This document shows, one piece after another, positions 34,816-42,291 of a stretch of 45,007 bases of DNA (its first letter is position 1; every line of letters begins with the position of its first letter). The notes below the pieces were generated by a model, which was not told the DNA's origin, did not search any database, and worked only from the letters and a program-made list of their open reading frames with translations. The stretch comes from an uncultured Cyclobacteriaceae bacterium (GTDB lineage: Bacteria; Bacteroidota; Bacteroidia; Cytophagales; Cyclobacteriaceae). The position numbers and the translations under genes are program-made. The DNA lies in assembly GCA_947492745.1 (NCBI GenBank), contig CANLOE010000056.1:1-45007 (forward strand), written 5' to 3'.

Positions 34816-36168
34816 ATGATTGAACAATTTTTGGCATATAATAAGACCCATTCACTTTTCTCGGAAGGGGAAAAAGTACTCTTGGCCATTAGTGGTGGTG
34901 TAGATTCGATGGTGATGTTGGACTTGTTCAAGCGTGTTTCAGTTCAAATTGTGATAGCTCATTGTAACTTCCGATTAAGAGGTAGTGCAGCGGATAAAGA
35001 TGCTGCTTTTGTTCAAGACCAAGCCCTCAGATCGGGCATAGAATTGTATGTTCGTGAATTTAACACCAAAAAATATGCCAAAGAAAAAGGGCTTTCCATA
35101 CAGATGGCAGCAAGAGAACTTCGCTATACTTGGTTTCTCGAATTACTATCTTCCACTCGCTGTCGGAGCATCGCTTCGGCACACCATAAAAACGATACCC
35201 TCGAAACGGTTTTATTGAACATGGTCCGAGGTACGGGTATCGCAGGACTGCACGGTATTCCCGTAAAGACCAATACGCTCATACGCCCATTAGGTTTTGC
35301 TACGCGACAAATGATAGAAGATCATGCTCGGGCTAATGGACTTCAGTGGAGGGAAGATGAGAGCAACAAAGAAGATAAATATAGCCGTAACCTAATTCGT
35401 AATCAAGTAGTTCCACTGCTGAAACGTATCAATCCCGCTCTGGAACATACAATGGAACAGACCATATGGCGTTTGACCAGTGTCGAAGCAGCTTTTGAGC
35501 TTCAGGTAGCACAATTCAAAAAAGAACATGCCCAAAAAATAGGTGATGATCTCTACTTTGACATAGTCGCATTGAGAACATTGGGAGCCGCAGCGCCAGC
35601 GGTATTGATGGCCTGTCTGCAAGAATACAAGTTCAACTATGATCAGGTAAGGGCCATTGTTCAGCAGCTCGATGGACAAGTGGGGAAGGTGTTTCAAAGT
35701 AGAGGTCATCAATTGAATATCGATCGTGATCACCTTATCCTAAGCCAAAAGGGTGAAGCAGCCCCGGCGGGGCCTTATTTTATCATGGACCGAGTAGGAG
35801 AGCAACAAACAGGGCCTTGGCACTGGGATATAGCACTTTGTTCTCGGGAAGTCTATACCTTTCGTGGACATAAAGATATTGCCGCTTTGGATAAAAGCCT
35901 GTTACGATTCCCTTTAGAGGTAAGGAGATGGCGCAGTGGAGATCGTTTTTACCCCTTGGGGATGCGGCATAAAAAAAAAATGAGCGACTTTATGATAGAC
36001 GAGAAAATTCCTCTAAACTTGAAAGATAACCTTATGGTATTGTGTTCAGGAAAAGAGATTGCCTGGGTCATAGGTCATCGCATAGATAACCGTTTCAAAG
36101 TGACGGATACCACCCATGATATTTTTGAAATTACCCGAAAAACCAAGGAAGATGATCAACCCCTTTAA
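34816..36168 (+). CDS. tilS: tRNA(Ile)-lysidine synthase
   Basis: 450-residue enzyme that converts C34 of the CAU-anticodon isoleucine tRNA to lysidine so that it reads AUA. N-terminal PP-loop ATPase domain with SGGVDS (26-31), AHCNFRLRG (about 54-62), ARELRYTWF and the SAHHKNDTLET motif. The middle and C-terminal tRNA-binding domain includes VRRWRSGDRFYPLGM and KKKMSDFMIDEKIPL. The length is normal. It overlaps the cNMP-binding gene by 17 bp. Confidence 0.96.
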   Translation: MIEQFLAYNKTHSLFSEGEKVLLAISGGVDSMVMLDLFKRVSVQIVIAHCNFRLRGSAADKDAAFVQDQALRSGIELYVREFNTKKYAKEKGLSIQMAARELRYTWFLELLSSTRCRSIASAHHKNDTLETVLLNMVRGTGIAGLHGIPVKTNTLIRPLGFATRQMIEDHARANGLQWREDESNKEDKYSRNLIRNQVVPLLKRINPALEHTMEQTIWRLTSVEAAFELQVAQFKKEHAQKIGDDLYFDIVALRTLGAAAPAVLMACLQEYKFNYDQVRAIVQQLDGQVGKVFQSRGHQLNIDRDHLILSQKGEAAPAGPYFIMDRVGEQQTGPWHWDIALCSREVYTFRGHKDIAALDKSLLRFPLEVRRWRSGDRFYPLGMRHKKKMSDFMIDEKIPLNLKDNLMVLCSGKEIAWVIGHRIDNRFKVTDTTHDIFEITRKTKEDDQPL

Positions 36169-36679
36169 AAAATCATATACTCCCATGGAGATGAATATCT
36201 TCCGTTTCTTAGCGAAGATAAAGCTCTTCGAACAGCTCTCTTTTCAGGAGATGTCACTGTTTATGCCCTATATGCACGAGCGGGATTACCGGCAGAACGA
36301 AGTGGTTTTTTTGAGAAGCGACCCTAGCCATGCGCTGTACCTGTTGCGCAAGGGAGAGGTGACCTTGAGCTTGGATATGGAAGAAGGCTTTGAGCAGTTG
36401 GCCATTGTCAGGGCAGGTACCGTACTTGGAGAAAGTTGCCTCTTGAAGAAGAGCAAGCGACAGCTCAATGCCATCGTTACCTCGGAGGGAGCTTCCTTTT
36501 ATGTCGTACCACAGTTCAATCTGTTTACGATTTTCGAATCCCACCTCAGGATCAAGGCCAAAATGCTGGAGTCGCTGGGCGAACTCTACAACGAGTACAA
36601 TGGCAATCTCTTCAAGTCTTACAAATCCTCTTTGGGCTTTTTCGACCTGTCACAGTTGTACGAAAAGAGCAAGAGGTGA
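36152..36679 (+). CDS. Cyclic nucleotide-binding domain protein (Crp-like, no HTH)
   Basis: 175 residues from the ATG at 36152, overlapping tilS by 17 bp; a frame open to 36116 would add 12 residues. One cNMP-binding beta-roll occupies about 20-135: NEVVFLRSDPSHALYLLRKG, EEGFEQLAIVRAGTVLGES, and the phosphate-cassette-like ESCLLKKSKRQLNAIVTSE. The C-terminal 45 residues are helical without a recognisable helix-turn-helix, so it is probably not a transcription factor by itself. Coupled translation with tilS is suggested by the overlap. The ligand and partner are unknown. Confidence 0.85.
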   Translation: MINPFKKSYTPMEMNIFRFLAKIKLFEQLSFQEMSLFMPYMHERDYRQNEVVFLRSDPSHALYLLRKGEVTLSLDMEEGFEQLAIVRAGTVLGESCLLKKSKRQLNAIVTSEGASFYVVPQFNLFTIFESHLRIKAKMLESLGELYNEYNGNLFKSYKSSLGFFDLSQLYEKSKR

Positions 36680-36860
36680 AATAGGTCCGGAATGCTTCTT
36701 TTTTTATGATTTATGATAGATATATACCTGTTTTTTGTGGGCTTAACATATGATTTGTCACTGTTAATGATGGATTGGGGTTCATATACTGGATCCTAAT
36801 CGGTAAATTAGCCCATGAAAAAAACACAATCAATTATTCTTTAAATAAACCCATAGATAC

Positions 36861-37787
36861 ATGAAAGTTACCGTAGTAGGCGCAGGTGCCGTAGGTGCGA
36901 GTTGCGCAGAATATATTGCTATCAAGAATTTTGCATCGGAAGTAGTGCTGGTGGACATCAAGGAAGGCTATGCCGAAGGCAAGGCCATGGATTTGATGCA
37001 GACGGCCTCCCTGAACGGTTTTGATACCAAAATCGTCGGTAGTACCAATGATTATGCGAAAACAGCCAACAGCGATGTAGCCGTTATCACTTCCGGGATT
37101 CCCCGTAAACCGGGCATGACCCGTGAGGAACTGATCGGTATCAATGCCGGTATCGTCAAGACCGTATCCTCCAGTTTGATAGCGCATTCTCCGAATGTCA
37201 TCATCATTGTGGTGAGTAACCCTATGGATACAATGACCTACTTGGTACACAAGACTACGGGACTGCCCAAAGAAAGGATCATCGGTATGGGCGGTGCCTT
37301 GGACAGTGCCCGTTTCAAGTACCGTCTGGCCGAAGCACTGGAGTGCCCTTCCTCTGATGTAAGCGGCATGGTCATCGGAGGACATAGTGATAAAGGGATG
37401 GTGCCACTGACCCGTCTTGCGGTAAGAAATGGTGTCCCCGTGGGTAAGTTCCTTAGCGAAGAACGCCTCACACAGGTGGCCGAAGATACCAAGGTAGGAG
37501 GGGCGACACTGACCAAACTGCTCGGCACCAGTGCTTGGTATGCTCCCGGTGCCGCAGTATCCGCTTTGGTACAATCCATTGTCTGCGACCAGAAGAAAAT
37601 GTTCCCCTGTTCCACACTGCTCAGTGGAGAATACGGACTGAAAGACCTCTGTATCGGTGTACCCGTGATCTTGGGCAAAAAAGGTATCGAAAAGATCGTC
37701 GAGATCGACTTGGACGAAGCCGAAAAAAATAAACTCACCGAAAGCGCGGAAGGCGTCAGCAAAACCAATGGCCTGCTGGAAGGCTAG
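36861..37787 (+). CDS. mdh: Malate dehydrogenase (NAD)
   Basis: 308-residue LDH-like malate dehydrogenase that oxidises malate to oxaloacetate in the citric acid cycle. NAD-binding GAGAVGASCAE (about 7-17), acidic residue D34 in VLVDI for NAD preference, substrate arginines in SGIPRKPGMTREE, SNPMDTMTY, and the catalytic His in GGHSDKGMVPLTR. The length and motifs are normal. It is single, with its own terminator after the stop. The codon usage looks richer in G/C than its neighbours, as often in highly expressed genes. Confidence 0.96.
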   Translation: MKVTVVGAGAVGASCAEYIAIKNFASEVVLVDIKEGYAEGKAMDLMQTASLNGFDTKIVGSTNDYAKTANSDVAVITSGIPRKPGMTREELIGINAGIVKTVSSSLIAHSPNVIIIVVSNPMDTMTYLVHKTTGLPKERIIGMGGALDSARFKYRLAEALECPSSDVSGMVIGGHSDKGMVPLTRLAVRNGVPVGKFLSEERLTQVAEDTKVGGATLTKLLGTSAWYAPGAAVSALVQSIVCDQKKMFPCSTLLSGEYGLKDLCIGVPVILGKKGIEKIVEIDLDEAEKNKLTESAEGVSKTNGLLEG

Positions 37788-37819
37788 TTGAACTTGCGGC
37801 CCATGTATCATTGTTTAGA

Positions 37820-37850
37820 GGCTGTATCAAAAGTGGTACAGCCTTTTTTT
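37820..37850 (+). terminator. Terminator of mdh
   Basis: Stem GGCTGTA/TACAGCC (37820-37826 with 37837-37843) is followed directly by T7, 33 bp past the mdh stop. Confidence 0.9.
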
Positions 37851-37893
37851 ACACCAAATTTTATATGGACTACCTTAGTTCGAGACTGATTAA

Positions 37894-38219
37894 ACCCGGA
37901 TCATGCATTGGAAAATCTACTGCGAATCTAAATAGCTGCAAACCGGTCGTTGCACTACGTTTTGGGATTCACCATAGCGGTGCTATACCAAATCCAATCA
38001 AACTCCTTGATTTATTGGTGTTTAAACCCATACGCAATTGATTTGGGAAAGACTGAAAATCATTGTGAAAGCATTGTTCTGCACAGAAAGGTCCCAATGA
38101 CTAATCTACCAATAACGGTTGTACCAATGCAGAATTTTTCCATAATTGGCAGGATTCCGAATTTCACTTTTTCTTTAGTATAAATCCTCGTTACAAAGTT
38201 CCAACACATAATACGGGTT
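37894..38219 (+). repeat. Repeat family B, copy B4, interrupted
   Basis: Left end ACCCGGATCATGC, central hairpin blocks TTCACCATAG and GTGCTATACC, then a break at GTGTTTAA (38025). The copy resumes with ATCCTCGTTACAAAGTTCC (38185 on) and ends ATACGGGT. The break is at the same site at which B5 is interrupted. The outer flanks are TAA and TCA. The intervening 156 bp are listed separately. Confidence 0.75.
38026..38181. mobile_element. Unassigned 156-bp insertion inside B4
   Basis: A sequence unlike the rest of family B lies between TAA (38023-38025) and TAA (38182-38184), in line with the 3-bp duplications seen for families A to C. Its ends (ACCCATACGC and CTTTAGTA) do not form a clear inverted repeat, and I find no other copy in the window. 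No coding content is seen. It may be a fourth family or a decayed element. Confidence 0.45.
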
Positions 38220-38220
38220 C

Positions 38221-38428
38221 AACCCAAATTGATCAATAGGATTTCGTAATGAGATCATAATTGTAATAAAACCAGCGATTTGGGTAAGGAGCATTCTGCA
38301 TCAATACGGTGTGAAACCTGTTGAGTGTAGAACTGCTGATATTGAAATGATTTATGTTCGCAATAGGAAGGCTATTGATTATTTTGGACTGGACCTTTGC
38401 TACGAAGTTTCAAAGCATAATCGGGGTT
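38221..38428 (-). repeat. Possible decayed copy of repeat family B
   Basis: AACCCAAATTGATCAATAGG, then ATTTCGTAATGAG, follows the reversed B pattern (GGATCATGCGTTGGAACTTCG, TAACGAG). The far side, CTACGAAGTTTCAAAGCATA and ATCGGGGTT, is a recognisable B end. The centre is diverged. It lies directly next to B4. Confidence 0.4.
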
Positions 38429-38429
38429 C

Positions 38430-38825
38430 AAAGATGTCATCCTCCGCTATTGCGCCTATGCGAAGCAGTATGTAATGACCTCAGCGAGGTGAAGGAAATA
38501 CTCACTGATTGTACATCATGCCGAAGAACTCGCAAGGTTTCGGAACACACTATGATGGTCAGGGAGTCTTTACCCTTCGGGTCAGCGGTAGAAAAAGGTG
38601 GAAACTGTATGGTGAAGGCCCTAGCTTACCTTTATAAAAGAGGGTGTGTTCAAAGATGGGGATAATCAAGATGACATACGGCATGATGTTGTCATGGAAT
38701 CGGGCATCTGCTCTATATACCACGGAGCTTGATACATGAAGCTCGTACCGATGATGCCCCTTCCGTTCCCATTACCCTTACCATTTTTCAATATACCAAT
38801 CATGATCTACTGAGCGAAGCATTGA
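38430..38825. other. Gene-free spacer between B copies
   Basis: About 395 bp. A frame at 38354-38665 has no protein-like features and runs through a decayed B end, so it is not accepted. No hairpin with a T-run was seen. Confidence 0.4.
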
Positions 38826-39154
38826 ACCCAAAATGTCCATTAGAAAATCTATTCCGGACTTAACCGGCTTCAAATCAGTAAATGAATGCGTTTTTTGAAT
38901 TCACCGTAGTGGTGCTATGCTGAACCCAAGAAAACGCACTGATTTATTGCCATTTAATACAAATTTGGGTTTTAAATGTCGTATAAGATTGCGCGGGTCA
39001 TTTTTTTTCAATCAAGGCGAACACCGCAGGGATAGCAGCGCTATCCCGAGGATTGTCAACGCAGAGTGAAGCAAAATGAACAGGAAGATATGCGATATTT
39101 AAAAGCTAAGTTTGTATAAGTCCTCATGACGAAGTTCCAACGAACATTTTGGGT
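38826..39154 (+). repeat. Repeat family B, copy B5, interrupted by A5
   Basis: Ends ACCCAAAATGT and ACATTTTGGGT are perfect inverted copies of each other but differ from the usual ACCCGGATCATGC. The central hairpin is GCGTTTTTTGAATTCACCGTAG against CTATGCTGAACCCAAGAAAACGC. The copy is split at CCATTTAA by A5 and resumes GTCCTCATGACGAAGTTCC. Without A5 and one TAA it is 167 bp. Outer flanks are TGA and TAA. Confidence 0.85.
38958..39116 (-). repeat. Repeat family A, copy A5 (complete, 159 bp), nested in B5
   Basis: Reversed full copy from TACAAATTTGGG to GCTAAGTTTGTA. TAA flanks it on both sides (38955-38957 and 39117-39119). Copy B3 shows the undisturbed site with a single TAA, which confirms the insertion and the 3-bp duplication. 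Confidence 0.93.
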
Positions 39155-39155
39155 T

Positions 39156-39193
39156 AAAGCCGTAATAGAACGTCCAGTGCATGATCCGGCTTT
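39156..39193 (-). repeat. Solo end of repeat family B
   Basis: AAAGCCGTAATAGAACGTCC and AGTGCATGATCCGGCTTT match the right part of B2 (AAGGCCATAATAGAATGGCT, AATGCATGATGCGTGTTT). It lies directly beyond B5. The sequence after it (GATCATCGCATGGAATTCGC) resembles another B end, so this zone is a pile-up of fragments. Confidence 0.5.
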
Positions 39194-39269
39194 GATCATC
39201 GCATGGAATTCGCAATAATAACATATATCTTAAGCCGAGTACTTTCTCGACGATGCTCATTGCTGTATG

Positions 39270-39419
39270 TACCTCTTTCGGTACATCGTTTCGTTGAAAA
39301 TCTGCGGATAGCAAGCTATCTTTTCTCACGCGGCAGACCGGCCCCCTCACTGGCCAAGTCCTCAGGACATTATCTTCACGCTCGTATCTCCCTAAAATAA
39401 TAGTCGCCAAAACAGTCTC
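39270..39419 (+). repeat. Repeat family C, right part (copy C5)
   Basis: It shares with C2 TTTCGTTGAAA, AGCTATCTTT-type stretches, CACGCGGCAGACCGGCCCC, a hairpin GTCC/GGAC followed by ATTAT, ACGCTCG, and the right end AAAACAGTCTC. The left end is not found, so the copy is truncated. It lies 87 bp upstream of the repeat lipoprotein start. Confidence 0.75.
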
Positions 39420-39505
39420 CGAGAAAAAAATAAAAAAAAGCGTAGGGTAAACTTTGCAGTCCCTGTATTTATATCAAAGTTTTAAAACCCCAAAAATCAA
39501 AAGAG

Positions 39506-40726
39506 ATGAATAAGTTATTTAAAATCAGTTTATTATTGTTTTTCGCAGTTATGGTCTTTGCCTGCGAAGAGGGGGACGTTGATGAGAAAGTCTGTCCGAC
39601 CCCCACTATCGAATTTGAGAAAGCGACAGGCCTGGACATAAAAGTAGTGGCCGAGGAGATTCCCGGTGCTACAGAGTATATCTGGGAGGTCAAGGGCGAA
39701 TTATCCAACGGAATATTCCCCGGTGATGACGGTAGTCCCAATGTGATTTCCTGGGGGCCAAGAGTAGGTGAAACAGAATTTTGTTTGACCGTGAAAATGC
39801 CCGATTGTCCCGAAGGAGTCCAAGTCTGCAAGACGTTTACCAGAACCCAAGAAGAGGTGGACGCCGAGAATGATATTAAATGCGTAAAACCAATATTGGA
39901 GTTCATCGATGAAGACGGAAAAGACCTGAAGGTAATTGCCGAAGAGATTTCCGGTGCCACAGAGTACATATGGCAAGTTAAAGATGATGTACTCGATGGT
40001 ATATATCCTAGTGATGCGGGCAATCCCAATATACTGACCTGGGGTCCGAGAGAAGGAGAAACTACCTTCTGTCTTACGGTGAAGATCGAGGAATGTCCCG
40101 AAGGTGTTCAGACCTGTATGACCTATACTAACCCTGAATCGGGTTCTGATAGTGACAGCTGTGCGAAACCTGAATTCCGATTCGAAAAAGCGAAAGGTCT
40201 GGACATAAAAGTAGTGGCCGAGGAGATTCCTGGTGCTACGGAGTATATCTGGGAGGTCAAGGGCGAATTATCCAACGGAATATTCCCCGGTGATGATGGT
40301 AGCCCCCATGTGCTTTCTTGGGGTCCGGGAGAAGGAGAAACTACCTTCTGTCTTACGGTGAAGACCGAGGAATGTCCCGAAGGTGTTCAGACTTGTATGA
40401 CCTATACCAATCCTGAATCGGGTTCTGATAGTGACAGCTGTGCGAAACCTGAATTCCGATTCGAAAAAGCGAAAGGTCTGGACATAAAAGTAGTGGCCGA
40501 GAAGATTCCCGGTGCCACGGAGTACATATGGCAAGTTAAAGATGGTTTGGTCGATGATATATACTCCAGTGATGACGGTAGTCCCAATGTGATTTCCTGG
40601 GGGCCAAGAGTAGGCGAAACTACGTTCTGCCTTACCGTGAAGACCGAGGAATGTCCCGAAGGTGTTCAGACTTGTCAGACCTTCACTAGGACGCAAGAAG
40701 AAGTAGACAATGAAAATGGCAAATAA
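39506..40726 (+). CDS. Lipoprotein with four tandem Ig/PKD-like repeats
   Basis: 406 residues. Lipoprotein signal with lipobox VMVFAC (acylated Cys at 20) followed by acidic residues, a pattern often linked to surface export in Bacteroidota. Then come four repeats of 93-96 residues starting at Cys30, Cys126, Cys219 and Cys312. Each carries GATEYIW, SWGP or TWGP, FCLTVK and CPEGVQ-x-C. Each repeat has four conserved cysteines, so two disulfides per repeat are likely. The fold is probably Ig- or PKD-like, as used for binding at the cell surface. It precedes the sigma/anti-sigma/TonB receptor genes on the same strand, 113 bp apart with a hairpin between. A ligand- or polymer-binding partner of the receptor is a reasonable inference. 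The family is not named. Confidence 0.85.
   Translation: MNKLFKISLLLFFAVMVFACEEGDVDEKVCPTPTIEFEKATGLDIKVVAEEIPGATEYIWEVKGELSNGIFPGDDGSPNVISWGPRVGETEFCLTVKMPDCPEGVQVCKTFTRTQEEVDAENDIKCVKPILEFIDEDGKDLKVIAEEISGATEYIWQVKDDVLDGIYPSDAGNPNILTWGPREGETTFCLTVKIEECPEGVQTCMTYTNPESGSDSDSCAKPEFRFEKAKGLDIKVVAEEIPGATEYIWEVKGELSNGIFPGDDGSPHVLSWGPGEGETTFCLTVKTEECPEGVQTCMTYTNPESGSDSDSCAKPEFRFEKAKGLDIKVVAEKIPGATEYIWQVKDGLVDDIYSSDDGSPNVISWGPRVGETTFCLTVKTEECPEGVQTCQTFTRTQEEVDNENGK
39593..40723 (+). repeat. Four in-gene tandem repeats with mosaic identity
   Basis: Repeat units start at 39593, 39881, 40160 and 40439. At DNA level the unit-3 first half is almost identical to unit 1, the end of unit 4 is almost identical to unit 1, and the junctions unit 2/3 and 3/4 share about 100 nearly identical bases. 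The pattern suggests recent duplication plus gene conversion. Confidence 0.85.
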
Positions 40727-40743
40727 ATGCCTATTTCCGATCG

Positions 40744-40774
40744 GCCCACTTACTTTACTGTAAGATAAGTGGGC
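40744..40774. other. Hairpin between lipoprotein and ECF sigma genes
   Basis: Perfect 9-bp stem GCCCACTTA/TAAGTGGGC with an inner TTAC/GTAA pairing. No T-run follows. It lies 18 bp after the lipoprotein stop. It may stabilise or partly end the lipoprotein transcript, allowing separate expression levels for the downstream genes. Confidence 0.6.
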
Positions 40775-40839
40775 TGATATCCAAAAAAACATAAAATTTT
40801 TATCCATGCAGTTTTGTTTAAAACCGCTACTTTTATCGA

Positions 40840-41358
40840 ATGAGATCTACTGAGAAGTCTTTATGCGAGTCGGAAGTATTCGAGGAAGTATATAAGTCCA
40901 ATATAACCTCGCTCCACAACTACATCTATTATAAATGTGGTACAAAAGAAGTTGCTGAGGATATCGCTCAGGATTGCTTTGTAAAACTATGGAAGGATTG
41001 TTCTAATTTTGCATTGGATACGATCAGACACTTGCTGTTCAAAATGGCAAACAACCTTTTTCTGAACAGTATATCCCATGAAAAAGTAAAACTGAAGCAC
41101 CAAAAGCTTACAGGAGACAACAATCATGTGACCAAGGTCGACCCGGAATACCTGTTGGAAGAAAAAGAGTATCTGGAGAAAATGCAGACCGCTATCGGTA
41201 ATTTACGGGACAGGGACAGGGAGGTCTTTCTGCTGAACAGGATCGATAAAAAAAAATATAGGGAAATCTCCGCCCTATTGAACATCTCTATCAAAACAGT
41301 GGAGAAAAGAATGAGTAGTGCATTAAAACAACTAAGACAACAGGTAGAAGGATTCTAG
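40840..41358 (+). CDS. ECF RNA polymerase sigma factor
   Basis: 172-residue sigma-70 family ECF factor. Region 2 spans about 15-80, with YIYYKCGTKEVAEDIAQDCF and VKLWKD. Region 4 is at the C-terminus: REVFLLNRIDKKKYREISAL, then LNISIKTVEKRMSSALKQLR. It is followed after 4 bp by a FecR-type anti-sigma gene and then a TonB receptor with an STN domain. This is the usual order for cell-surface signalling, in which ligand binding outside releases the sigma factor to transcribe the receptor locus. Confidence 0.93.
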   Translation: MRSTEKSLCESEVFEEVYKSNITSLHNYIYYKCGTKEVAEDIAQDCFVKLWKDCSNFALDTIRHLLFKMANNLFLNSISHEKVKLKHQKLTGDNNHVTKVDPEYLLEEKEYLEKMQTAIGNLRDRDREVFLLNRIDKKKYREISALLNISIKTVEKRMSSALKQLRQQVEGF

Positions 41359-41362
41359 AGCT

Positions 41363-42289
41363 ATGGAAAACAAGGAATTTGAAGTATTGATGCATAAATA
41401 TATCGAGGAGACCATTTCCGAAGAAGAGTTCGTACAATTGAAGGCCTATGATGCATTTGCATCTCAGCGTAAGTTACTGGAAGCCGCCTCGGGCTTTAGT
41501 GCTCCCGCACTCGATATAGAAAAGTCTTATGAGGAGTTCATGGCGAAAGCTCCGCAAAAAGATGGAGAATGGCTAAGGAGGCCTACCATGAAGCGCTACT
41601 ATTGGGGTATAGGTATTGCCGCCTCGCTACTTCTGTGTGTTTTACTTTTGGGAATATATCGGTTTATGGACAGCAGCAGGACATTTGCCACGGGACATGG
41701 CGAACAGCTGACAGTATTCCTGCCCGACAGTTCCGAAGTACTTATGAATGCGGGTTCCTCTCTGGAGTTCTCTGAAAAAAAATGGGCCAAGGAGCGAAGG
41801 GTGCATCTGGTAGGGGAGGCTTTTTTCAAGGTCAGAAAAGGAGAAAAGTTTTCAGTGGTAACCGAAGAAGGGATTGTCCGCGTCCTGGGAACACAGTTCA
41901 CGGTCAGCCAGTATCATCAATTTTTGGAAGTACATTGCTTTGGAGGGAGGGTATCCGTCGAACGAAAAGGGATAGAAAAGACACTATCCAAAGGTGAAGC
42001 TATACGACAGATAAGGGATGATACTATCGAAACATGGAGTTTTGAGCAAAAAATCCCTTCTTGGAAGAATTTTGAGAGTAGCTTTAGGGACACTCCATTG
42101 AGCTACGTGCTCGAAGCCATCGCCAAAATTTATGGAGTAGAGTTCGTTGTGAAGAATGTCGATGTACACAAGCGGTTTTCGGGCAGCTTTTCCAATAAGG
42201 ATATCGATGTCGCACTGGAAGTAATCTCCAATGCGATGGACCTTGATTATTCGAAGGAAAATAACAAAGTAGTCCTAAGGAAAAAATAG
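41363..42289 (+). CDS. FecR-type anti-sigma factor / transmembrane sensor
   Basis: 308 residues. The cytosolic N-terminal part (about 1-72) holds the sigma factor. One membrane helix follows (about 76-97, YYWGIGIAASLLLCVLLLGI). The periplasmic FecR domain (about 105-200) includes GEQLTVFLPDSSEVLMNAGS, VHLVGEAFFKV and VLGTQFTVSQY. A DUF4974-like C-terminal domain (about 230-305) includes ESSFRDTPLSYVLEAIAKIY, expected to touch the receptor's STN domain. It lies between the ECF sigma gene (4 bp) and the receptor gene (2 bp), so all three are one operon. Confidence 0.94.
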   Translation: MENKEFEVLMHKYIEETISEEEFVQLKAYDAFASQRKLLEAASGFSAPALDIEKSYEEFMAKAPQKDGEWLRRPTMKRYYWGIGIAASLLLCVLLLGIYRFMDSSRTFATGHGEQLTVFLPDSSEVLMNAGSSLEFSEKKWAKERRVHLVGEAFFKVRKGEKFSVVTEEGIVRVLGTQFTVSQYHQFLEVHCFGGRVSVERKGIEKTLSKGEAIRQIRDDTIETWSFEQKIPSWKNFESSFRDTPLSYVLEAIAKIYGVEFVVKNVDVHKRFSGSFSNKDIDVALEVISNAMDLDYSKENNKVVLRKK

Positions 42290-42291
42290 CA

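Noticed and set aside
33102-34931. OstA-like protein starting at 34931
   Set aside because: It would overlap the first 116 bases of tilS and place a -7 box inside the gene. The Met at 34778 lies directly before a signal peptide.
36834-37811. 325-residue minus-strand ORF opposite mdh
   Set aside because: It is a shadow frame of a well-supported malate dehydrogenase, with no family motifs of its own.
38354-38665. 103-residue plus-strand ORF in the repeat block
   Set aside because: Its start lies within a decayed B copy and it runs across a B end. It has no protein-like pattern.
39099-39410. 103-residue minus-strand ORF across A5, B5 and C5
   Set aside because: It spans the junctions of three separate repeats and so cannot be an inherited gene.
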